Assembly: GCA_044353505.1 (NCBI GenBank)
Contig: JBILBU010000045.1
Coordinates: forward strand, 1 to 13,859
DNA length: 13,859 nucleotides
Direction: 5' to 3'
From: Pollutibacter sp044353505
Lineage (GTDB): Bacteria > Bacteroidota > Bacteroidia > Chitinophagales > Chitinophagaceae
Below the pieces are notes generated by a model that had not been told where the DNA came from, searched no databases, and saw only the letters and a list, made by a program, of their open reading frames with translations. The position numbers and the translations under genes were made by a program. Below, piece after piece: positions 8,336 to 13,859 of this stretch (its first letter is position 1; each line of letters opens with the position of its first letter).

Positions 8336-8677
8336 TTAATTCAATGGCTTTTGAGGCGTCTTGAATTTTTGAACTAGGTTTTTGTTCTTGTAGGGCGTAA
8401 TGTATTTGATGTTGCCCTTTTGATAAGAAATTACTGAGTTGAACTCATTTTTCTTGCTGCCTTTTTTGAAACCGAAGGAACGATTTTCATGGTATGAAAA
8501 ACCACCACTAAGGGATAGGCTTAAATTTTTCTTCATGCTTGAAAAAGCAGCAGATGAAGATTTTGATTTTACGATGATACCATCAACTGCAAATACGGCA
8601 ACAGATAAAACAAGCACCATGGAAATCATGGAAAATTGTTTAACGATGCTGCAAGATATTAAGGTTGACTTTTTCAT
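8336..8677 (-). CDS. Small, highly basic exported protein, unknown
   Basis: A 113-residue protein I cannot assign to a family. Residues 1-30 look like a signal peptide: MKKSTLIS, then a hydrophobic stretch ISMVLVLSVAVFA with a possible cut after VFA. The mature part of about 83 residues has 15 Lys and 1 Arg against only 3 acidic residues. It contains a Ser-rich segment (38-61), the KKGSKKNEF patch (71-79) and a Tyr/Lys-rich tail (YQKGNIKYITPYKNKN, 85-100). The frame opens further to GTG at 8698, but that codon overlaps or lies upstream of the promoter's -7 box, so the ATG at 8677 is chosen. Evidence that it is real: plausible signal peptide, a strong promoter exactly upstream, and tight tail-to-tail packing with its neighbour. 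An ORF on the opposite strand (8439-8681) lacks such signs. Confidence 0.72.
   Translation of the reverse strand: MKKSTLISCSIVKQFSMISMVLVLSVAVFAVDGIIVKSKSSSAAFSSMKKNLSLSLSGGFSYHENRSFGFKKGSKKNEFNSVISYQKGNIKYITPYKNKNLVQKFKTPQKPLN
8338..8370 (+). terminator. Weak terminator-like hairpin after the GLPGLI-like gene
   Basis: AATTCAA (8338-8344) pairs with TTGAATT (8361-8367) across a 16-nt loop and is followed by TTT. It begins 9 nt after the upstream stop codon and lies inside the 3' end of the convergent gene. The stem is AT-rich and the loop long, so it may be weak or chance. Confidence 0.25.
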
Positions 8678-8686
8678 TTGATTGAA

Positions 8687-8717
8687 CAAAAATAACACTT
8701 TTTAAGAATATAGCAAA
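8687..8717 (-). promoter_or_regulatory. Bacteroidota consensus promoter for the small basic protein gene
   Basis: On the minus strand TTTG (8717-8714) is followed by exactly 19 nt and then TATTTTTG (8694-8687), matching the -33 TTTG and -7 TAnnTTTG elements of the Bacteroidota primary sigma factor. The ATG at 8677 begins 9 nt after the last base of the -7 box, so the transcript would have a leader of only a few nucleotides or none. Confidence 0.6.
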
Positions 8718-8820
8718 TTTGATCTTAACTAACTATTAAAAAATAACCTACGGGAAGGAATTTAGGGCGTCATAAATCCAATGTCCTACAGATTTCCTAC
8801 CTTTCAATAAGCCCAAGAAA

Positions 8821-10242
8821 ATGAAAGGAGAGTCACGTATACCCGAAGATGAGGACATCAACGATTTGTTGACTGTATATGAGAAATTAAGGTCTGGAAA
8901 AGGCTCCGCATTTCTTAGTGAGGAATCTTTTGAGCGAATTATCGACCATTTTGACGATCAAGATGCACTGCCTAAGGCCATCGAGGCGGCTGAAATTGGG
9001 ATACTTCAGTTCCCTTTCTGCGCTTCCCTATTGGTTAAAAAAGCAGATCTCCTTATCGCATCCCGCCAGTACAAAAAAGCCCTATCATTGCTGGATAAAG
9101 CGCAAATATTAGATCGAAGCGATATTGATATTTACATCTTGAGAACAGATGCTTATCTCGCATTAGACATGCAGGCTAAGGCGGTAGAACTACTTGAAGA
9201 GGCACTGGGGCAATTCGATGGGGAAGAACGAATAGACCTGTTGTTTGAGCTGGCGGATGTGTATGACGACTACGAGGCATTTGAGAAGATTTTTGACTGC
9301 TTAAAGCTGATACTGGAATATGATCCAAATAATGAAGAGGCGCTGTACAAAATCTGTTTTTGGACTGATTTTACGGGGCGTAATGAAGAAAGCATCAGGC
9401 TTCATCTAAAGATCATTGATGATTATCCTTACAATGAACTGGCTTGGTTTAATCTTGCTGCTGCTTATCAGGGATTGAGGTTGTTTGAAAAATCAATTGA
9501 TGCTTATCAGTATGCAATCGCCATCAATGAAAAATTTGACTACGCCTATAGGAATATGGCAGATGCCTTTATTAGGCTTCATCGATACAAGGAGGCCATC
9601 GAGTCATTGGAGAAGGTAATAGAGCTTTCAAGGCCAGAAGACATGATTTATCAAGCCATTGGATTTTGCTATGAGAAAATCAAAAACTATGCACAAGCAA
9701 GATTCTATTATAGGAAGGCATCTCATCTAAATCCCGATGACGCGAAGCTCTACGTGAAAGTTGCAGGCACCTACATGAAGGAGTCAAAGCACGCTCAGGC
9801 CATAAAATATCTTGACATGGCATTGAGAATAAAGCGGCTGGATCCAGACTTTAATCTTGTCATGGGAGAGTGCCTTGTGAAAACCGGCAAGATTAAAGAA
9901 TCAGTCCATTATTTTTTAGCAGCAGTTCAAGCCAAGCCTCGAAACCTAAAGGGATGGGAAGCTTTGATAAGGACTTTGTTCGAGAGCAATCAATACAGCG
10001 AAGCGGAAAAGCAGGTCCGTGAGGCTGTGGTAAAGACTGGCGATAAACCAATACTGGGTTTTTATCATAGTGCAATTCTGCTGGCTATGGGAAAAACAAA
10101 GGAGGGAATGAGTCTTCTTGAGGCCTCGGCAGAGAAGAATCCAAAATATCTCAAAAGCTTTCTAAAGCTCTATCCTTCTTCCGTTAAACATACCCAAGTG
10201 GTTGAGTTAATATTAAGGTATAAGCGTCGCCGTCGTCTTTAA
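8821..10242 (+). CDS. TPR-repeat protein, cytoplasmic
   Basis: A 473-residue protein made largely of tetratricopeptide repeats, a scaffold for protein contacts; its partner is unknown. An acidic N-terminus (MKGESRIPEDEDINDLL) has no signal peptide or membrane segment. Helical repeats run from about residue 45 to 430. Clear TPR units include KAIEAAEIGILQFPF, YKKALSLLDKAQILDRSD, FEKSIDAYQYAIAINEKFD, YKEAIESLEKVIELSRPE, YAQARFYYRKASHLNPDD, HAQAIKYLDMALRIKRLD and IKESVHYFLAAVQAKPRN. The chain ends in a basic RYKRRRRL tail. The ATG at 8821 is the first in frame; 8798-8805 (TACCTTTC) is one mismatch from a -7 box. comA follows 68 nt downstream on the same strand, so they may be co-transcribed, but comA has its own candidate -7 box. 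Nothing in the sequence ties it to sulfonate chemistry. Confidence 0.9.
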   Translation: MKGESRIPEDEDINDLLTVYEKLRSGKGSAFLSEESFERIIDHFDDQDALPKAIEAAEIGILQFPFCASLLVKKADLLIASRQYKKALSLLDKAQILDRSDIDIYILRTDAYLALDMQAKAVELLEEALGQFDGEERIDLLFELADVYDDYEAFEKIFDCLKLILEYDPNNEEALYKICFWTDFTGRNEESIRLHLKIIDDYPYNELAWFNLAAAYQGLRLFEKSIDAYQYAIAINEKFDYAYRNMADAFIRLHRYKEAIESLEKVIELSRPEDMIYQAIGFCYEKIKNYAQARFYYRKASHLNPDDAKLYVKVAGTYMKESKHAQAIKYLDMALRIKRLDPDFNLVMGECLVKTGKIKESVHYFLAAVQAKPRNLKGWEALIRTLFESNQYSEAEKQVREAVVKTGDKPILGFYHSAILLAMGKTKEGMSLLEASAEKNPKYLKSFLKLYPSSVKHTQVVELILRYKRRRRL

Positions 10243-10283
10243 ACACATCTTCTCATTATCATGGATGTTACTTTTCTCTTTCG

Positions 10284-10291
10284 TATTTTTG
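10284..10291 (+). promoter_or_regulatory. Candidate Bacteroidota -7 element for comA-aroE
   Basis: TATTTTTG matches TAnnTTTG exactly and ends 19 nt before the comA ATG. The matching -33 position is poor. If used, comA and aroE form a two-gene transcript with a short leader, separate from the TPR gene. Confidence 0.35.
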
Positions 10292-10310
10292 CCAAAACCA
10301 ACAACATACA

Positions 10311-11072
10311 ATGAATTTCACCTTATCACAGATGCCCGATCGTCATGCCAAGCCACGAATCGAAGGTATTACTATGGTCATGGACAAAGGGTTGACATTT
10401 GAAGAAGCGAAACAATTCATCGAAAATGCGGAGCATCATGTAGATGTTGTTAAGCTCGGATTCGGAACGGCTTATGTTACTCCACGACTGCGTGAAAAAA
10501 TCGACTTGTACCAATCTGCAGGCATCCCTGTATACTTTGGGGGAACCTTGATGGAGGCTTTTTTAATTAGAAATCAGTTCAATGATTATATTTCCTTGTG
10601 CAAGGAGTATAATATAAAATACATGGAGGTGAGTGATGGTTCTATAACTATACCCCATACTGAGAAATGCGGATATATTGAGAAGTTAAGCGCACTCGGA
10701 ACCGTCTTCAGTGAAGTGGGCAGCAAGGATGCGGCACATATCATCCCGCCTTACAAATGGATTGAACTCATGCGTGCTGAACTGAATGCAGGCGCTTCTT
10801 GGGTTATTGCAGAGGCAAGGGAAGCAGGCAATGTGGGCATTTACAGGGGAAGTGGTGAGGTTAGAGAGGGCTTAGTTCAAGAAATATTAACCCAGATACC
10901 TGGCGAAAAAATACTCTGGGAAGCACCACAAAAACCACAGCAGCTTTACTTTATTGAACTTTTAGGGGCCAATGTAAACTTGGGTAATATTGCACCAGGA
11001 GAAGTGATTGCGCTTGAGGCAATGCGTGTGGGTCTGCGTGGCGATACATTCGATCTTTTTCTCAATAAATAA
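10311..11072 (+). CDS. comA: Phosphosulfolactate synthase (ComA family)
   Basis: ComA enzymes add sulfite to phosphoenolpyruvate to give (2R)-phospho-3-sulfolactate, the first step toward coenzyme M in methanogens and toward sulfolactate in Bacillus. The 253 residues fit the family's TIM-barrel length. Motifs in order are KPRIEGITMVMDKG (14-27), VDVVKLGFGT (44-53), PVYFGGTLMEA (73-83), KYMEVSDGSI (103-112), SEVGSKD (134-140) with Lys139, probably the counterpart of the proposed catalytic lysine, WVIAEARE (164-171), WEAPQK (203-208), NVNLGNI (221-227) and LRGDTFD (242-248). The family assignment is firm; the physiological product here is not. No comB (phosphatase), comC (dehydrogenase) or comDE is in the window. 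aroE begins 6 nt after the stop codon in the same frame. Confidence 0.93.
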   Translation: MNFTLSQMPDRHAKPRIEGITMVMDKGLTFEEAKQFIENAEHHVDVVKLGFGTAYVTPRLREKIDLYQSAGIPVYFGGTLMEAFLIRNQFNDYISLCKEYNIKYMEVSDGSITIPHTEKCGYIEKLSALGTVFSEVGSKDAAHIIPPYKWIELMRAELNAGASWVIAEAREAGNVGIYRGSGEVREGLVQEILTQIPGEKILWEAPQKPQQLYFIELLGANVNLGNIAPGEVIALEAMRVGLRGDTFDLFLNK

Positions 11073-11078
11073 TTTGAT

Positions 11079-11816
11079 TTGATCAAGTCATACGGACTTA
11101 TTGGCTTCCCCCTCTCGCATTCTTTTTCGAAGAAGTACTTTACTGAAAAGTTTCAGCGGGAGTCTCTGATCAATTGTTCATATGAACTATATCCTATTGA
11201 ATCAATTGATTTGCTGCCCGATGTGCTCGAGAAAAATCCAACACTGGCAGGACTTAATGTTACAATTCCCTACAAGGAACAAGTGCTTCGCTACCTCGAT
11301 AAACGTTCGCCTGTGGTGGAAGAAATCGGGGCCTGCAATTGCATCATGATAAAAGACGGGGAATTGGTAGGCTACAATACCGATGTTATTGGATTCACTA
11401 AATCATTAGAGCCTAAGCTTAGGGGTACTCATAAAAAGGCACTGGTTCTGGGTACAGGAGGCGCAGCGAAGGCGGTTCATTATTCCTTGAAGCAAAAGGG
11501 AATTGATTTTTTGCAAGTGAGTAGAAGTCAGTCTGATCAAACGATTGCGTATAATGACATCAATCAACAATTGCTAAAAGAATACACGCTCATCATCAAT
11601 ACCACTCCATTGGGAATGCACCCTCATGTTGAGCAGGCACCTGATATACCCTATCAATTTATCGGGCCAGAGCATTATCTATTTGACCTAGTATACAACC
11701 CCGCCCTAACAAAATTTTTAGCAGAAGGAAAGGCAAGAGGTGCTGAAATTGAAAATGGAGCAGACATGCTCATCATTCAGGCAGAGGCATCCTGGGAAAT
11801 CTGGAATTCGCAATAA
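11079..11816 (+). CDS. aroE: Shikimate dehydrogenase
   Basis: NADPH-dependent reduction of 3-dehydroshikimate to shikimate in the aromatic amino-acid pathway. At 245 residues it is somewhat shorter than the roughly 270 of Escherichia coli AroE but complete. Motifs are the shikimate-binding GLIGFPLSHSFS (6-17), NVTIPYK (60-66) with the catalytic Lys66, GACN (84-87), GYNTD (98-102) with Asp102, the nucleotide-binding glycine loop LGTGGAAKA (124-132), SRS (148-150) in place of the common NRT, NTTPLGM (174-180) and the C-terminal GADMLIIQA (227-235). The start must be the TTG at 11079: the only in-frame codons before it back to the comA stop are TTT and GAT, and the next Met is at residue 90, after the catalytic lysine. 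The 6-nt gap to comA suggests coupled translation. Confidence 0.95.
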   Translation: MIKSYGLIGFPLSHSFSKKYFTEKFQRESLINCSYELYPIESIDLLPDVLEKNPTLAGLNVTIPYKEQVLRYLDKRSPVVEEIGACNCIMIKDGELVGYNTDVIGFTKSLEPKLRGTHKKALVLGTGGAAKAVHYSLKQKGIDFLQVSRSQSDQTIAYNDINQQLLKEYTLIINTTPLGMHPHVEQAPDIPYQFIGPEHYLFDLVYNPALTKFLAEGKARGAEIENGADMLIIQAEASWEIWNSQ

Positions 11817-11819
11817 TCG

Positions 11820-12263
11820 TTAACTCGAAATGCGTTGTTCGAGTTTTGCCTTTATGTCCTCTGGAATAGATCTGACTTTTCTTGCTGCATAGTCGTAGCA
11901 GACCATCCCTGTCATGATTTTGGCAACAATAATTGTTGTTCCATTTCTTTGCATTGAAATCGTATGAAAGCAATCAAATCCAACCCTAGACAGACTTGCA
12001 ATGGACATGGAGATTGATATGGAGTCGCCATGAAACAGTTCTTGTACATATTCTATCGATGCTTCAGAAACCACAAGGCCGTAGGGCCCAAACTTCATTT
12101 CACTATATCCGAGGGATTCTAAAAAACGTATTCGGGTTTCTTGAGCGAAGAGAAGGTAGCGTTCGTTGCCCACATGTCCACCGTAATTAAGGTCGCCAAC
12201 CTGAATGGTTATTTCTGTTTCGAAGCAGGTGAGATCAGGACAAGTAATCTTGTTCTTGCGCAT
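11820..12263 (-). CDS. Hot-dog fold acyl-CoA thioesterase (4HBT family)
   Basis: A 147-residue single hot-dog domain protein, probably hydrolysing an acyl-CoA or acyl-ACP thioester; the substrate cannot be read from the sequence. The active-site segment is VGDLNYGGHVGNERYLLFAQ (22-41). Asp24, Asn26, His30 and Asn33 hold the positions seen in the variant of the family with DLNYGGHxGN. The long helix ETRIRFLESLG follows, then the strand VSEASIEYVQELFHGDSISI (65-84). It is the last gene of a minus-strand operon, starting 11 nt after rdgB. Its 3' end contains the terminator-like dyad that serves the opposing aroE, and its stop lies 3 nt from the aroE stop. Confidence 0.88.
   Translation of the reverse strand: MRKNKITCPDLTCFETEITIQVGDLNYGGHVGNERYLLFAQETRIRFLESLGYSEMKFGPYGLVVSEASIEYVQELFHGDSISISMSIASLSRVGFDCFHTISMQRNGTTIIVAKIMTGMVCYDYAARKVRSIPEDIKAKLEQRISS
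11822..11847 (+). terminator. Intrinsic terminator candidate for comA-aroE
   Basis: AACTCGAA (11822-11829), an 8-nt loop, then TTCGAGTT (11838-11845) form a perfect 8-bp stem directly followed by two more T, so the 3' arm ends in TTTT. It starts 5 nt after the aroE stop. It lies within the last codons of the opposing thioesterase gene. On the minus strand the stem is followed by AACG rather than T, so it should work mainly for aroE. Confidence 0.55.
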
Positions 12264-12274
12264 GAATCGGTATT

Positions 12275-12871
12275 TTAAGGTTTTGTTGGGGAAACCATTT
12301 CGTTAAGAAATTGGGCCATCTTGTCTACTGCCTTTTTGCGGTGGCTTAGACTAATTTTTTCTTCGATAGACATTTGAGCAAATGTTTTTTCTTGTCCATC
12401 CGGCACAAATACCGGATCATATCCAAATCCATTGCTGCCAATGATTTCCTTGGTGATGCGCCCTTCACACCGGCCCTCAAACAAGGATTCTTTTCCGTTT
12501 ATAATTATGGAGATGACTGTTTTGAAGCATGCTCTCCGATCTTCTACTCCAGCCATTTCCCTAAGCAGCTTGTCAATATTGTTTGCGTCGTTGGATTGCT
12601 CGCCTGCATAGCGGGCCGACTTAACACCAGGGGCGCCGCCCAGCGCATATACTTCAAGCCCACTGTCTTCAGAAAAGCAATCTGACTCTGTTAATTCAAA
12701 AATCACTTTTGATTTTTCACTGGCATTCTCTTCAAGTGTTTCATGGGGTTCAGGAATATCAATATCTATCCCTGCTTCCTTTAGCGTAACAATCTGGAAA
12801 TTATTTTTGAGAATCGATTTTATCTCTTCAGCCTTATGTTTGTTGTTAGATGCAAATACGAGACTTCTCAT
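12275..12871 (-). CDS. rdgB: Non-canonical purine NTP pyrophosphatase (RdgB/HAM1 family)
   Basis: Hydrolyses dITP, ITP and XTP to the monophosphates, keeping deaminated purines out of DNA and RNA. The 198 residues match the family. Motifs are the substrate loop FASNNKHKAEEI (6-17), SEDSGLEVYALGGAPGVKSARYAG (67-90) with the catalytic Asp69, FEGRCEGRI (131-139), GFGYDPVF (148-155) and SHRKKA (176-181). Position 68 is Glu where many homologues have Asp (ADDSGL); this is conservative. Its ATG overlaps the stop of the upstream 158-aa gene as TAATG on the minus strand, so the two are probably translationally coupled, and the thioesterase follows after 11 nt. Confidence 0.96.
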   Translation of the reverse strand: MRSLVFASNNKHKAEEIKSILKNNFQIVTLKEAGIDIDIPEPHETLEENASEKSKVIFELTESDCFSEDSGLEVYALGGAPGVKSARYAGEQSNDANNIDKLLREMAGVEDRRACFKTVISIIINGKESLFEGRCEGRITKEIIGSNGFGYDPVFVPDGQEKTFAQMSIEEKISLSHRKKAVDKMAQFLNEMVSPTKP

Positions 12872-13347
12872 TAGGGGAACAGTTGTTTAAGAGATTGCCA
12901 GAGCTGAACTTTCAGCGTCTTGTCTGCTTCAATGGCCTCCAAGCTGGGTGCATGCAGGTAGTTGGTTTCCTGAAAAGACTGAACCTGGAAAGGAGGAAAA
13001 TAAACTGGTAAAGCGATGGATGATGGAGAGCGTCCAAAAAGAATTATGTTCTCTGCACCATAATGTGCATTGATTTCTTTGTGGTCAGCGGTCAGAGGAT
13101 CTTTGTCTGTAAGCACCGCAACATCAGCAATATTAAGTTTGCAAGCCTTCAAGATAGCTTCAAGAAATAGTTGTTGATTGGGTGGCAGTACATTTGTTTT
13201 CGCTTCAGCGATGATCACTATTTTTTTTGTTGATGTCGCCTCTTTTGTTACTTGCTCAACTACAGCAACGGCTTCATCAATCAATACATTTTCGTAAAGT
13301 AATGCTATGAGGCTTGGCGGAAGGATGATTGGGTTTGGGTGCTGCAT
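12871..13347 (-). CDS. Unknown protein with HolD (DNA polymerase III psi)-like layout
   Basis: A 158-residue soluble protein with no signal peptide; I do not recognise an established name. It reads as a small alpha/beta domain: strand KKIVIIAE (41-48), a LPP turn and helix QQLFLEAILKACKL (58-71), strand DVAVLT (75-80), strand NIILFG (100-105), strand region FPPFQVQSF (117-125), then YLHAPSLEAIEADKTLKVQLWQSLKQLF (130-157). This order, above all the terminal helix with SL..I..D...K..LW..L, resembles the psi subunit of the Escherichia coli clamp loader (which ends with SPALTDLRANPTARAALWQQI, written here as a recalled pattern). The similarity is remote and is inference. ATG at 13347 is preferred to GTG at 13353 two codons upstream. 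It is first in an operon with rdgB (overlapping TAATG) and the thioesterase, and divergent from ilvE. Confidence 0.85.
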   Translation of the reverse strand: MQHPNPIILPPSLIALLYENVLIDEAVAVVEQVTKEATSTKKIVIIAEAKTNVLPPNQQLFLEAILKACKLNIADVAVLTDKDPLTADHKEINAHYGAENIILFGRSPSSIALPVYFPPFQVQSFQETNYLHAPSLEAIEADKTLKVQLWQSLKQLFP

Positions 13348-13405
13348 GCTCACATTAATCTTTTATACTTGCCTTATGTTTTGTTACTTTGTAAAAATTA
13401 CGGTT

Positions 13406-13859
13406 ATGCAGAACGCAGGCGCAATAAAGATAACAAAAGCAGAGAGATCAAAAAGGGCAGATATTGATTTTAGTAATCTTTCTTTCGGGAAATACTTTAC
13501 TGATCATATGCTGGTGGCAGACTACAACAATGGTGTTTGGGGAGATCCCGAGATCGTCCCTTATGCCCCTATCTGCTTTGATCCGTCTATGGCAACCCTG
13601 CATTATGGTCAGTCTATTTTCGAAGGCGTCAAGGCCTATAGAATGGCCGATGGAACTGCTGCTATTTTTAGGCCGATTGAGAATTTCAAGAGATTCAATC
13701 GTTCTGCCCAAAGGATGGAAATGGCCGAAATTCCTGAACATATATTTATGGAAGGCATGAAAACGCTGTTGGAGGTTGAAAGCCAATGGATTCCGAAAGA
13801 GTATGACCATGCTTTGTATATACGTCCTTTCATGTTTGCTACAGATGAACAGCTGGGCG
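13406..13859 (+). CDS. ilvE: Branched-chain amino acid aminotransferase, N-terminal part, cut by window edge
   Basis: PLP-dependent transfer of amino groups between glutamate and the keto acids of leucine, isoleucine and valine. The window holds 151 residues from ATG at 13406 with no stop; the family is usually about 350-360 residues in this subtype. Motifs are MATLHYGQSIFEGVKAYR (62-79), RPIENFKRFNRSAQRM (89-104), MAEIPE (106-111) and LYIRPFMFATDEQLG (137-151), characteristic of the eukaryote-like IlvE type. The PLP-binding lysine lies beyond the edge. The gene is divergent from the 158-aa gene with 58 nt between starts. TTACTTTG (13384-13391), one mismatch from the -7 consensus, lies 14 nt before the ATG and could be its promoter. 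Confidence 0.95.
   Translation, partial: MQNAGAIKITKAERSKRADIDFSNLSFGKYFTDHMLVADYNNGVWGDPEIVPYAPICFDPSMATLHYGQSIFEGVKAYRMADGTAAIFRPIENFKRFNRSAQRMEMAEIPEHIFMEGMKTLLEVESQWIPKEYDHALYIRPFMFATDEQLG

Noticed and set aside
8439..8681. 80-codon plus-strand ORF opposite the small basic protein
   Set aside because: Its translation has no signal peptide or family pattern, and the minus-strand frame has a promoter and signal peptide.
8678..8698. GTG start at 8698 for the small basic protein
   Set aside because: It overlaps the -7 box of the strong promoter, so it would not be in the transcript.
12374..12685. 103-codon plus-strand ORF within rdgB
   Set aside because: It is a shadow of rdgB, whose motifs are all on the other strand.
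1..13859. CRISPR array, tRNA/rRNA, insertion sequence, toxin-antitoxin or defence island
   Set aside because: I looked for regular repeats, transposase or nuclease motifs and RNA gene patterns on both strands and saw none.

Overview
The window is an ordinary-looking stretch of chromosome from a member of the Bacteroidota, most likely of the Cytophagales type. Evidence for this is the type III glutamine synthetase, the Bacteroidota form of YidC, a bacterial ComA-family phosphosulfolactate synthase, a GLPGLI/DUF4412-like exported protein, the near absence of Shine-Dalgarno sequences, and several TAnnTTTG promoter elements typical of the phylum. I see no tRNA, rRNA, CRISPR array, insertion sequence or phage gene.

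Layout from left to right: the 5' part of glnN (-) runs off the left edge. A 263-nt intergenic region separates it from purL (+), which meets a putative cupin-fold exported protein (-) tail to tail. Then come pyrG, yidC and a GLPGLI-like secreted protein (all +), meeting a small, very basic exported protein (-) tail to tail. A TPR protein, comA and aroE (+) follow and meet a minus-strand operon tail to tail. In transcription order that operon is a 158-aa unknown, rdgB and a hot-dog thioesterase. The 5' part of ilvE (+) runs off the right edge. All three convergent junctions have only 3 to 6 nt between stop codons, and at the aroE junction a clear terminator-like hairpin lies inside the opposing gene.

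Much of the content is housekeeping. glnN makes glutamine, while PurL and PyrG handle purine and CTP synthesis (PyrG uses glutamine directly, PurL through a PurQ partner not in the window). RdgB cleans the nucleotide pool, AroE and IlvE serve amino-acid synthesis, and YidC inserts membrane proteins.

The points most worth a second look are these. The 158-aa protein upstream of rdgB has a layout, especially its C-terminal end, resembling the DNA polymerase III psi subunit (HolD). The 113-aa basic exported protein has a near-perfect Bacteroidota promoter ending only about 10 nt before its ATG. The comA gene lacks comB/comC neighbours and may feed sulfonate metabolism; aroE follows it in the same frame with a TTG start. 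The pyrG leader contains a nested two-part inverted repeat. I did not find a convincing defence system or other wholly new multigene system.
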